Shown here one piece after another: positions 1-12,600 of a stretch of DNA of 26,133 nucleotides. The number at the start of each line of letters is the position of its first letter. The stretch's first letter is position 1. This stretch comes from Ministeria vibrans ATCC 50519. Taxonomy: Eukaryota; Opisthokonta; Filasterea. The translations under genes and the position numbers were made by a program. The notes beneath the pieces were generated by a model. It saw only the letters and a list, made by a program, of their open reading frames with translations, was not told where the DNA came from and did no database searches. The DNA is taken from assembly GCA_943704425.1 (NCBI GenBank), contig CALSCP010002817.1, positions 8,523 through 34,655 on the forward strand, read 5' to 3'.

Positions 1-633
1 TGGAGTCCGTTGCGAGACGAACATCAACGAATGCGAAAGTGCGCCCTGCGCAAACAATGGCGTGTGCACTGACCAAGTCGACGGCTACATGTGTACGTGT
101 GCTGCCGGGTTTACTGGCGTCGTGTGTCAAACGAACATCAACGAGTGCGTGTCGAATCCGTGTGCAAACGGTGGGACTTGCACGGACGCCATCAACGGCT
201 ACACGTGCAGCTGCTTGCCCGGCTTTCTTGGCGTGCGCTGCGACAACGACAACAACGAATGCGCGTCGAGTCCGTGTCAGAACGGCGGCGTGTGCTCGGA
301 CCATATCAATAGCTTCTCGTGCTCGTGTGCACTTGGGTACACCGGCACATTGTGCGGCACGGAGATTGACGAGTGTGCGTCAAGCCCGTGTGCTGCCAGT
401 GCTACATGCAATGACCATGTTGGATCGTACTCGTGCTTGTGTGCGGCTGGCTCAACAGGCACGGGGTGCCAGATTGACATTGACGAGTGTGCGTCGAATC
501 CTTGCGGGTCTCACGGCGTGTGTTTTGACAGTGCCAACTTCTACTTGTGTGTGTGCGAGGATGGGTTTGCCGGTGATGACTGTGAAGTCAATGTCGACGA
601 GTGCGCCTCGAACCCGTGTCTGAACGGTGCCAC
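1..633 (+). repeat. Upstream copy of 18-module segmental duplication
   Basis: Bases 1-633 match 2053-2685 at an offset of exactly 2052 bp with one difference that I can find: T at 418 versus C at 2470, a synonymous His codon change. 2052 bp is 18 units of 114 bp, so the duplication preserves both frame and module register. Identity begins at the window edge, so the true upstream limit is unknown. Confidence 0.95.
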
Positions 634-3600
634 CTGCAGCGACCAAATCGATGCTTACACGTGCCTTTGCGTTCCCGGTTTTGTTGGCACACAGTGCCAA
701 ACGAACCTCAACGAGTGTGCCTCAAACCCGTGTCAGAACGGCGCCACTTGCGACGACGGTGTGAATTCCTACACGTGCACCTGTCCGCCCGGGTTCACCG
801 ACACACACTGCGACACCAACATCAACGAGTGTGCATCAAACCCATGCCGGAATAGCGCGACTTGCAACGACGGAATCAATGGCTTCACGTGCACCTGTGC
901 GCCGGGGTTCGTGGGCACGCACTGCGAGACCAACGTCAATGAGTGCCTTTCAAATCCCTGCCATAATTCTGGTGTGTGCCAGGACCTTAAGAACGGCTAC
1001 AAATGCTTTTGCCAGCCGGGCTTCACGGGCACTGGGTGCCAGACGAATATTAATGAGTGTGCGTCGAATCCGTGTCAGAATGGCGTCACTTGCAACGACG
1101 GCGTCAACTCGTTCACCTGCTCGTGCCTAGCGGGTTTCAGCGGCGTGCAATGTCAGACTAACAACAACGAATGCGCCTCAAACCCTTGTGTAAACGGAGC
1201 AACTTGTGCGGACGGCGTGAATTCGTTCATTTGTGCTTGTGCGCCGGGCTACGTTGGAACGGTTTGCTCGACGAACGTGAATGAATGTGCAAGTGACCCG
1301 TGCGCCAACGGCGGCACATGTACTGATGGCATCAACTCGTACACTTGCTCGTGCGTCACAGGCTATACTGGTCCATTCTGTTTGATCAACAACAATGAAT
1401 GTGCGTCTACCCCCTGTCGTAATGGCGGTGTATGTCAAGACGGTATCAACTCGTACACATGCTCATGTCTGGCAGGGTACACTGGTGTGAATTGCCAGAC
1501 CAACGTGAATGAGTGTTCGAGCGCCCCGTGTGCCAATGGAGGGACCTGTTCCGACCAAATCAACGGATTCACGTGCGTGTGTCGGACCGGATTTACCGGT
1601 GTACGGTGCGCGACAAACATTGATGATTGTGTGTCCAACCCGTGTCGAAATGGCGCAACGTGCAATGACGGAGTGAGTTCGTACACGTGCACATGTGCTG
1701 CAGGCTACACCGACTCGCACTGCCAGACCAACATCAACGAGTGCGGGTCGACTCCCTGCCAAAATGGTGCCTTGTGCATTGATGGCATCAACTTGTTCGC
1801 GTGTGCTTGTGCAGCTGGATACACGGGTGTCCTCTGTGAGACAAACATCAACGAATGCCGCTCAAGTCCATGTACAAATGGCGGCAGCTGTAACGATGGG
1901 GTCAACTCATACGCGTGTTCGTGTGCCTCCGGGTTCACCGACACACACTGCGAGACGGACATCAACGAATGCTTGTCGAACCCGTGTGCCAATGGTGCCG
2001 TTTGCTCGAACCACGTTGGTTCGTTCTCGTGTTCCTGTGTCGATGGCTACGGTGGAGTCCGTTGCGAGACGAACATCAACGAATGCGAAAGTGCGCCCTG
2101 CGCAAACAATGGCGTGTGCACTGACCAAGTCGACGGCTACATGTGTACGTGTGCTGCCGGGTTTACTGGCGTCGTGTGTCAAACGAACATCAACGAGTGC
2201 GTGTCGAATCCGTGTGCAAACGGTGGGACTTGCACGGACGCCATCAACGGCTACACGTGCAGCTGCTTGCCCGGCTTTCTTGGCGTGCGCTGCGACAACG
2301 ACAACAACGAATGCGCGTCGAGTCCGTGTCAGAACGGCGGCGTGTGCTCGGACCATATCAATAGCTTCTCGTGCTCGTGTGCACTTGGGTACACCGGCAC
2401 ATTGTGCGGCACGGAGATTGACGAGTGTGCGTCAAGCCCGTGTGCTGCCAGTGCTACATGCAATGACCACGTTGGATCGTACTCGTGCTTGTGTGCGGCT
2501 GGCTCAACAGGCACGGGGTGCCAGATTGACATTGACGAGTGTGCGTCGAATCCTTGCGGGTCTCACGGCGTGTGTTTTGACAGTGCCAACTTCTACTTGT
2601 GTGTGTGCGAGGATGGGTTTGCCGGTGATGACTGTGAAGTCAATGTCGACGAGTGCGCCTCGAACCCGTGTCTGAACGGTGCCACTTGTAACGACCAAAT
2701 CAACTCGTACACGTGTACATGTGCACCTGGATTTGCCGACTTCCATTGTGATCGAAACCTCAATGAGTGTGCCTCAAACCCGTGTCAGAACGGCGCCACT
2801 TGCGACGACGGTGTAAATTCCTACACGTGCACCTGTCCGCCCGGGTTCACCGACACACACTGCGACACCAACATCAACGAGTGCGCATCGACTCCGTGTC
2901 AGAATGGAGCGACTTGCAACGACGGAATCAACGGCTTCACGTGCACCTGTGCGCCTGGGTTCACGAGCACTCTGTGCCAGACGAACATCAATGAGTGTGT
3001 CTCGAATCCGTGTGCCAATGCTGGGGTATGCGCAGACGCCATCGACGGCTACACCTGCAATTGTGCTGCTGGATTTGCAGGCGCACAGTGCCAGACGAAT
3101 ATTAATGAGTGTGCGTCGAATCCGTGTGCCAATGGTGGTACATGTACTGACCAGATCAACGGGTACACATGCTCATGTACTCCTGGCTTTGTGGGCTCAC
3201 TTTGCCAGGCCAACGTCAACGAGTGCGCCTCAAACCCGTGTCAGAATGCTGCCACGTGCACCGACGTCGTCGATGGCTTCCTGTGCTCCTGTGTCGCCGG
3301 CTACACCGACACGTTCTGCCAGTCCGACATCAATGAGTGCGCTTCAAATCCCTGCCAGAATGGCGCTCCTTGTAACAACCTCCTCAATGCGTACACCTGT
3401 TCGTGCCTGACAGGTTTCACGGGCACGCACTGCGAGACGAACATTGACGACTGCGCTTCTACCCCATGCCAAAACGCCGCGACCTGTCAAGATCTCATTG
3501 ATGGCTATCTGTGTGGCTGTCTTCCAGGCTTTACAGGCGTCCACTGCCAGACCAACATCAACGAATGCGCCTCCAACCCGTGCCTCAACGGCGCTACTTG

Positions 3601-6600
3601 TACCGATCGTATCAATGGCTACTCTTGCACATGCGCCCCCGGGTTTACCGACACTCAATGCACCACAGACATCAACGAGTGTGCCTCCAACGCGTGCCAG
3701 AACGATGCCACATGCAACGACCTTGTCAACGGTTTCACCTGTTCCTGTCTCATTGGATTTACCGGCACCCTCTGTCAGACCAACGTTGACGAGTGCGTGT
3801 CGAGTCCCTGTCAGAACGGCGCCACCTGTACTGATCTTGTGAATGGCTATTCATGCATATGTGCTGCCGGCTTTGTTGACACTCTCTGCACGACTAACAT
3901 CAACGAGTGTGCGTCACAGCCGTGCCTTAACGGTGCAAGCTGCGTCGATCTTGTCAACGGCTTCTCGTGCACCTGTGCCAACGGCTTCTTTGGTCAGTTG
4001 TGCGACGGCGACGTCGACGAGTGTGCCTCGTCTCCCTGCCAGAACACCGCCACCTGTGTACAGCGCATTGGCGAGTGGGCGTGCCTTTGTGCCGCCGGCT
4101 ACACCGGCTCCACTTGCACCCTGGATGTCGACGAGTGCGCCTCGCAACCTTGCCTCAACGGTGGTATGTGTGCTCAAGACACGCAACCAGACTTGTACAC
4201 CTGCTCGTGCCCCTCAGGCTACACCGGCAGCCACTGTGAGACCAACATTGACGATTGTGCGCCCATCACCTGCCTTCATGGTGGCACCTGCACCGATCTC
4301 GTCGACAACTTCCTGTGCACCTGTGCACCCGGCTACACCGGCTCCCTCTGCCAAACGGACATCAATGAGTGTGCGCTCAACAACTGTCTCAACGGCGCCA
4401 CCTGTACTGACCTGGTCAACGATTTTTTGTGTACCTGCGCCCCTGGCTATACCGGTCGCAACTGCGAAATCAACATCAACGAGTGCCTGTCGAGCCCATG
4501 CTTCAACGGTGCCGAATGCTTCGAAGGCATCGATCTCTTTGTGTGCTTTTGTTCTGACGGCTGGACCGGAACGCTGTGCAACGTGGACATCAACGAGTGT
4601 GCCTCAAACCCGTGCGTGACGGGCGCGTGCTTTAACGGTCTCAATGCCTTTGTGTGCACTTGTCCGTCGGGCTTCACCGGCACCCGATGCGAGACAAACA
4701 TCAACGAGTGCGCCTCAAACCCGTGCCAGAATGGCGCTACATGCAACGACCAAACCAATGGCTACACGTGCGCCTGCACGCCGGGCTACATTGGCCAATT
4801 GTGCCAGTTTAACATCAACGAGTGTGCCTCGGCACCTTGCGCCAACGGTGGCTCATGCTCCGACGGCATTGACTCGTACACATGCGCCTGTCGCGATGGC
4901 TTTGTCGGAAGGCACTGCGAGATAGACATCAACGAGTGCCAGTCGTCACCCTGTCGGAATGCCGCCACCTGCTCAAACGAGTTGGACGCCTATGTGTGCG
5001 CCTGTATCGCCGGTTTCACCGGTGTCCGTTGCGAGACCAACATCAACGAATGTGCTTCCGCTCCCTGCCAGAATGCCGCTACTTGCACCGATCTTATCAA
5101 TGGCTACACTTGCGCTTGTGCTCCGGGTTTCACTGACACCCACTGCGAGACGAACATCAACGAGTGCGTCTCAGGCCCGTGTCAAAACAGTGCTGCATGC
5201 AGCGACCTTGTCAACGGGTACTCTTGCGCATGCATTGCCGGCTACACCGGCGTGCACTGCGAGACCAACATCAACGAGTGCGCGTCAACACCCTGCCAAA
5301 ATGCCGCCACCTGTACGGATCTTGTCAATGGCTACACCTGCACTTGCACTCCCGGATTCACTGACCCGCACTGCTCTACAAACATCAACGAGTGCGCCTC
5401 GACACCCTGCCGCAACAGCGCCACCTGTAACAACCTCATCAATGGGTTCTCGTGCAGCTGCATCTCAGGCTTTGTGGGAACCCTGTGCGAGACTAATGTC
5501 GATGAGTGCGCCTCGGCACCCTGTATCAATGGCGGCATTTGCTTTGACGGGGTCAACAGCTTTGCATGTGCTTGTCAGGGTGGCTTCTTTGGCGCACAGT
5601 GCGACGTCGAGACCAACGAGTGTGCCTCGCAGCCGTGCCTCAACGACGCGACATGCGAAGACATTATCAATGCGTACGTGTGCCACTGTGTACCAGGCAC
5701 GACTGGCGCCGACTGTAGCCAATTCATCAACGAGTGTGCTTCGCAACCGTGTGTCAATGGTGCCGCATGCATTGACAAGATGAACGCCTTTGAGTGTGTG
5801 TGTCCCGCTGGCTTCACCGGTACCGTCTGCGAGACGGATATCAACGAGTGTGCCTCGAACCCGTGCCACAACGGCGCCTCCTGCCTCAACTCAATCGATT
5901 TATTTGCGTGCCAATGCCTTCCGGGCTACACGGGTATTCTATGCGAGACCAACATAAACGAGTGTGCATCGGCACCGTGTCAAAACGCAGGCGTGTGCAT
6001 CGACGGCATCAACTTGTTTGCCTGTGTGTGCCGCGACGGCCTCACCGGCACGCTGTGCCAAACCAACGTTGACGAGTGCGCGTCAAACCCGTGTCAGAAT
6101 GCGGCCACGTGCAACGACGGCGTCGACTTGTTTAGCTGCACTTGTGTTACAGGGTTCATTGGCAGGCTGTGCGAGACAAACATCGACGATTGCGCAGCCT
6201 TTCCGTGCGTCAACGGCGGCACTTGCTTTGACAATGTCAACCAATACTTTTGTCTGTGTGAGCCCGGCTACACGGGCGTGAACTGCCAGACCGATGTTGA
6301 CGAGTGTGCATCAAATCCGTGCCAGAACAGTGGGACTTGCACCGACCTTGTCGACGGCTACGCGTGCACCTGTCCCTCTGCCTACGATGGTGACGAGTGC
6401 CATCTTGATCGAGACGAGTGTGCCAGCTCACCCTGTCTCAGTGTGGGCACCTGCGTGGAAGGGTTTGATCAATGGCGTTGTGTCTGTCCAGTGGGTCTCA
6501 CCGGTGACCGATGCGAGGTGGACGTTGACGAGTGTGCGTCGGCACCCTGTCTCAATGCAGGCGCCTGTCAGAATCTCGCCACCATCAACGCCTTTGCGTG

Positions 6601-9600
6601 CTCATGCCTTGCGGGCTTTACCGGCGTTCTTTGCGAGACAAACACCGACGAGTGTGCCACAGTGGTGTGTTTGAACAGCGGAACGTGCGTTGATCAAATC
6701 AACGCGTTTGCGTGCACTTGCACGCCCGGTTTTACTGGTGTTCTTTGCGAAACCAACGTTGACGAGTGTGCGAGTGCTCCTTGCCAGAACGGTGCGACAT
6801 GTGCCGATCGTGTGAATGGCTATTCGTGCACGTGTTCTATTGCCTTTACGGGCACCCATTGCGAGCAGGATGTGCTCGAGTGCGAGTCGAGTCCGTGTCA
6901 GAATGGTGCCACTTGCAACGAAGGCAAGGCGTCATTTGCGTGCGTCTGCTCGCCTGGATTTACCGGCACGCTGTGCGAGACAAACATCAACGAGTGCGCA
7001 TCAAATCCGTGCGGCCAGGGAGGTGTATGTTTGGACCACATCAACGGATTCACGTGCTCGTGCTTTGGTGGCTACACCGGTGTGCGTTGCCAGGTCAACA
7101 TCAACGAGTGCGCCTCGAACCCGTGCCAGAATGCCGCCGCATGCATCGACGGCATCAACTTGTACGCGTGTGTGTGCGTCGCCGGGTTTACCGGTGTCCA
7201 TTGCGAGACCAACGTCAACGAGTGTGCGAGTGCTCCATGCGAGAATAGTGCCAACTGTATCGACCTGGTCAACACCTACACCTGCTCGTGTCTCGATGGG
7301 TTCACGGGTGTGCACTGCGAGACGAACATCAACGAATGTGCGTCGCAGCCATGCCAGAACGATGGTGCCTGCTTTGACTCGGTGAATCTCTACGTGTGCG
7401 TGTGCGTCGATGGCTACGCGGGTCTTCACTGCGAAACGAACATCAATGAGTGCGTCTCCAACCCTTGCCAGCATTCAAGTACGTGCCACGACGGCATCGA
7501 CTCGTACACGTGCGCGTGTCTGCCTGGCTACACGGGTGTCCAGTGCCAGACCAATGTGAACGAGTGTGCGTCAAACCCGTGTGCCAATGGCGGCACTTGT
7601 GCCGACCAGATCAACTCGTACACCTGCTCGTGTGCACCGGGCTTCTTCGGCGCTCGCTGCGACGGCGACACCGACGAGTGCCTTTCGGCGCCCTGCGTCA
7701 ACGGAGCCACCTGCCAGGACCGCGTGGATGGCTATGTTTGTGCTTGCCTGCCAGGCTACACGGGCGTACTCTGCGAGACCAATGTAAATGAATGCCAGTC
7801 GAGCCCCTGTCAAAATTCAGGCGTGTGCTCAGACCAAGTCAACGGATACATCTGCTTCTGTTCCGCCGGCTACACCGGCGTTCGTTGCCACACGGACATC
7901 AACGAGTGTTTTTCAAACCCGTGCCAGAACGGTGCAACCTGCAACGACCTTGTCAATGGCTATACTTGCTCGTGCGTGCTTGGATTCGCCGACTCGCACT
8001 GCTCCATCAACGTCAACGAGTGTGCCTCCACCCCCTGCCAAAATGGCGCCACCTGCAACGATCAAATCAATGGCTACACTTGTACTTGTCCCCCCGGTTT
8101 TACGAGTACTCATTGCGAGATCAACATCAACGAGTGCGCGTCGAAGCCTTGTCAGAATGTGGGTTTCTGTGTGGATCGCGTGGACGGTTTCACCTGCGAG
8201 TGTCAGTCGGATTTCACAGGTGTCCTCTGTGAGACGCGTCTGGACCAGTGCGAGTCGTCACCGTGCTCAAATGGCGCAACCTGTGACGACGACATTCTCT
8301 CGTTTGCTTGCTCGTGCGCGCCCGGCTACACAGGTACACTGTGTGCCGATGAGATTGACGAATGCATTTCGATGCCGTGTGCCAACCAGGGCACTTGTAC
8401 CGACCATCTCAATGGCTACACTTGTGTCTGTGCCGCCGGCTACACAGGCACCAATTGCCTCGGAGACGTGGACGAGTGTGCTTCGGCGCCGTGTATCAAT
8501 GACGCTACCTGTGTACAGAGTCTCAACGTCTGGAGCTGTTTGTGCGCACCGGGGTATACTGGTAGCCATTGCGAAACAAACATTGACGAGTGTGCCTCGA
8601 GCCCGTGCGTGCGTGGTCTCTGCCTCGACGGTCCACTCGCCAATGAGCATACCTGTCTGTGTCCGGCGGGATTCACCGGGTTGCTATGCGAGACGAACGT
8701 TGACGACTGCCTTGCCAATTCTCATTTGTGCCTCCACGGCGCCTCGTGCGTCGACCAGGTAGACTCCTTCCGATGCAGCTGTGCCGCTGGCTACACTGGC
8801 ACTTTTTGCCAGACGGACATTGACGAGTGTGCCTCGCAGCCGTGCCAGTACGTCGGCACGTGTACCGATTTTGTAAATGCGTACACATGCGCTTGCGTTG
8901 CCGGTGTATCTGGTGTTCATTGCGAGACGGACCTCGATGAGTGTGTGTCGTCTCCCTGCGAGAATGGCGCGTCGTGCTTGCACGGCATCAACGTCTTCTC
9001 GTGCCAGTGCGCAGCCGGCTTCTTTGGTACGACGTGTGCGAGTGCCACGGACGAGTGCGCGAGTCAGCCGTGCCGCAACGGTGCCACGTGCGTCGATGCA
9101 CACCTGGCGTACGCCTGTGAATGTGTCAACGGGTTCACGGGTGCTCATTGCGAGACAAACATTAACGAGTGCGCCTCGAACCCGTGTCACAACAGCGCTA
9201 CCTGTACCGATCTTGTCTTTGGCTACACCTGCACGTGTGCTCCAGGTTTTAACGGCGTTCACTGTGCCTCAAACATTGACGAGTGCTCGTCAAACCCGTG
9301 TGCCAACGGCGGTGCTTGCCTCGACGGCACCAATGGCTACCTCTGCTCGTGTCCAGTGGGCTTTACGGGGATTGTGTGCCAGACTAACATTGACGATTGT
9401 GCGCCCACCAATCCCTGCCGCAATGGCGCCACTTGTGTGGACCGTGTGAATGCGGTCGATTGCATTTGTGCGGCAGGCTATGCGGGACCCCTGTGCGCCT
9501 CCAACATCAACGAATGCGCCAGCGTACCCTGTCACAACGGTGCGCTCTGTGTTGATGGTATCAATCTTTATGCATGCGGCTGTCTGCCAGGCTTTACCGG

Positions 9601-12600
9601 TGTGCATTGCGAGACAAACATCAATGAGTGTCGCTCAAATCCGTGTGAGAATGGCGGCGCCTGCACGGACGGCGTCAATTCTTTCTCGTGCACGTGTGCA
9701 GCCGGTTTTACCGGCGTGCTCTGTGGCACCAACGTAGACGAGTGCACTTCGACGCCGTGCAACAATGGCGCTTCCTGTGCCGACGCCGTCGATGGCTACA
9801 CTTGCAGTTGCGTACCGGGGTTCACGGGAATGCTGTGCGAGACCAACATTGACGACTGTGCCTCGTCGCCCTGCCAACATGGCGCCACCTGCTTTGACGG
9901 TGTTGTCTTTTACACGTGCCAGTGTGCCGATGGTTACACCGGCAGCCTGTGCGAGACAGACGTTGACGAGTGTGCGAGTCAGCCGTGCGTGAATGGCGGC
10001 ACTTGTTCGGACGCCATCAACGCCTTTGTCTGTTCGTGTGTCGACGGCTTCTTCGGGGCGCGTTGCGAGNNNNNNNNNNNNNNNNNNNNNNNNNNNNNNN
10101 NNNNNNNNNNNNNNNNNNNNNNNNNNNNNNNNNNNNNNNNNNNNNNNNNNNNNNNNNNNNNNNNNNNGACGTTGACGAGTGTGCGAGTCAGCCGTGCGTG
10201 AATGGCGGCACTTGTTCGGACGCCATCAACGCCTTTGTCTGTTCGTGTGTCGACGGCTTCTTCGGGGCGCGTTGCGAGACCAATGTGAACGAGTGTGGCT
10301 CGTCGCCTTGCCGCAACGGTGGCACATGCATAGACATTGTCAATGGCTATCAATGCACATGTGTCGCGGGCTATACGGGTGCGCAGTGTGCACAGGACAT
10401 TAACGAGTGCGACTCGGACCCCTGTGTCAATGGCGGAATTTGTTCGGATGCCATTGGATTCTTCACGTGTACATGTCAAGCGGGCTTTACCGGCATGACG
10501 TGCTCCCAGAACATTGACGAGTGTCTTTCAAATCCTTGTGCCAACGCGGGCACGTGTGTGGACCAGATCAACTCGTTTGCGTGCGCGTGTGCCGCCGGCT
10601 ACGCAGGCACCTTGTGCCAGTCAAACGTCAACGAGTGCGCTTCCAATCCGTGTGCCAACAGTGCTATTTGCACCGATCAAATCAACTCGTACTCGTGTGC
10701 GTGCTTGGCAGGATTTACAGGCGTCCACTGCGAGACCAATGTCAACGAGTGTGCCTCGAATCCCTGCCGCAATGGCGCCACTTGTACAGACGACGTCGCC
10801 GCACACACGTGTGACTGCTCGCCAGGCTACACAGGCTCGCAGTGCCAGATGAACATTGACGAGTGTGCTAGTGCGCCCTGTCAGAATGGCGCACTCTGTG
10901 TCGATGGCATCAACTTGTATGCCTGTGGGTGTATGCCTGGATTTGTGGGGGTTCATTGCGAGACCAACGTCAACGAGTGTGCCTCAAACCCCTGCCTCAA
11001 CGGCGCCATTTGCGCCGATCAAGTTGACGCCTTTAGTTGTTTGTGCCTGCCCGGATTTACGTCGGCCAACTGCGCTGTGAACATTGACGAGTGTGCCTCA
11101 ACGCCCTGTCAAAACGGCGCTACTTGCACCGATCTTATTAATGGCTTTTCCTGTTCGTGTGCCCCTGGCTTTGTGGGCGTCACGTGTGCCAGCGAGGTCG
11201 ACGAGTGCACGTCAAATCCTTGCCAGAATGGTGGAGCATGCACCAACCTTGTCGACGGTTACAGTTGCGCGTGCAATGCTGCATACACGGGCACTCAGTG
11301 CGAGACGGACATTGACGAGTGCGCAAACGTTGTGTGCCAGAATGGCGCTGTGTGTGTCGATGGACTCGCCTCCTTCTCGTGTGTGTGTCTCAACGGCTAC
11401 ACCGGTGTATTCTGCGAGACCAACATCAATGAGTGCGCAAGCGCTCCGTGTCTCCACAACGGAGCATGCGCGGACGGTATCGATTCGTTTGTGTGTGCCT
11501 GTCGTGCTGGTTACACCGGCTCGCTGTGCGAGCTGGACATTAACGAGTGTGCGTCGTCGCCGTGCCATGGCAGCGCCACTTGCCTCGAAGGAATCAACTT
11601 CTTCTTTTGTGACTGCCCCGCTGGCTTTTTGGGCTCACGGTGCGAGACGGACATCAACGAGTGTGCAAGTGCACCGTGTCGCAACGGCGCAACTTGCCAG
11701 GACAACTCTGACAGTTTTGCCTGCACCTGCGCCCCAGGCTTCACCGGCCTTCATTGCGAGACGAACGTGGACGAGTGTGCCTCAGCACCGTGCCAAAATA
11801 CCGCTACGTGCCAGGATATAGACAACGCCTACTCGTGCTTGTGCATAGCCGGGTTTGTGGGCAGTCAATGCGAGACTAACATCAACGAGTGTGTGTCGCA
11901 GCCGTGTCGCAACAACGGTGTCTGCGTCGATCTGGTGAACGCCTTTTCGTGCATTTGTCTGTCGGGCTTTGCTGGCGAGTTGTGCGAGACGGATATTGAC
12001 GAGTGCGAGTCGTCGCCCTGCCAAAACGGCGGCGCATGCAGAGATGGGGAGAATGGATTCCAGTGTACGTGTGTTCCTGGGTTCTTCGGAGCGGCGTGCG
12101 AGGCGGAGACGGACGAGTGTGCGTCATCACCATGTACGAGTGGCAGTTCGTGTACCAATGTGATCAATGGCTTTGTCTGTGAGTGTGCGCATGGCTTCAC
12201 GGGCGTCACCTGCTCAGTCGACATCAACGAGTGTCTCTCGGCGCCGTGCGTTAATGGCGCGACCTGCCGTAACGAAGTGGGCGCATTTGTGTGCACTTGT
12301 ATTCCTGGCTTCACCGGACTTCACTGCGAGACGAACATTGATGAGTGTGCCTCCAGCCCGTGCGTCAACGGCGGCTTGTGCGGCGACGTTGTCAACGCGT
12401 ACGTGTGCCTGTGTCTGCCGGGATACACCTCCCTTCATTGCGAAGTGGACGTTGACGAGTGCGCATCAAGTCCGTGTGCCAGTGCGTCCACTGCTGCCTG
12501 CCTGAATAACATCAACGCCTTCTCGTGTGTGTGCCAGGCGGGCTTTACAGGCACGACGTGTGCCCAAAACATAGAGGAGTGCGCGTCGCAGCCGTGCGTC

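Noticed and set aside
10070-10167. True frameshift or two separate genes at the gap
   Set aside because: The flanking 111 bp are identical, and merging them restores one frame, so an assembly artefact explains the shift better.
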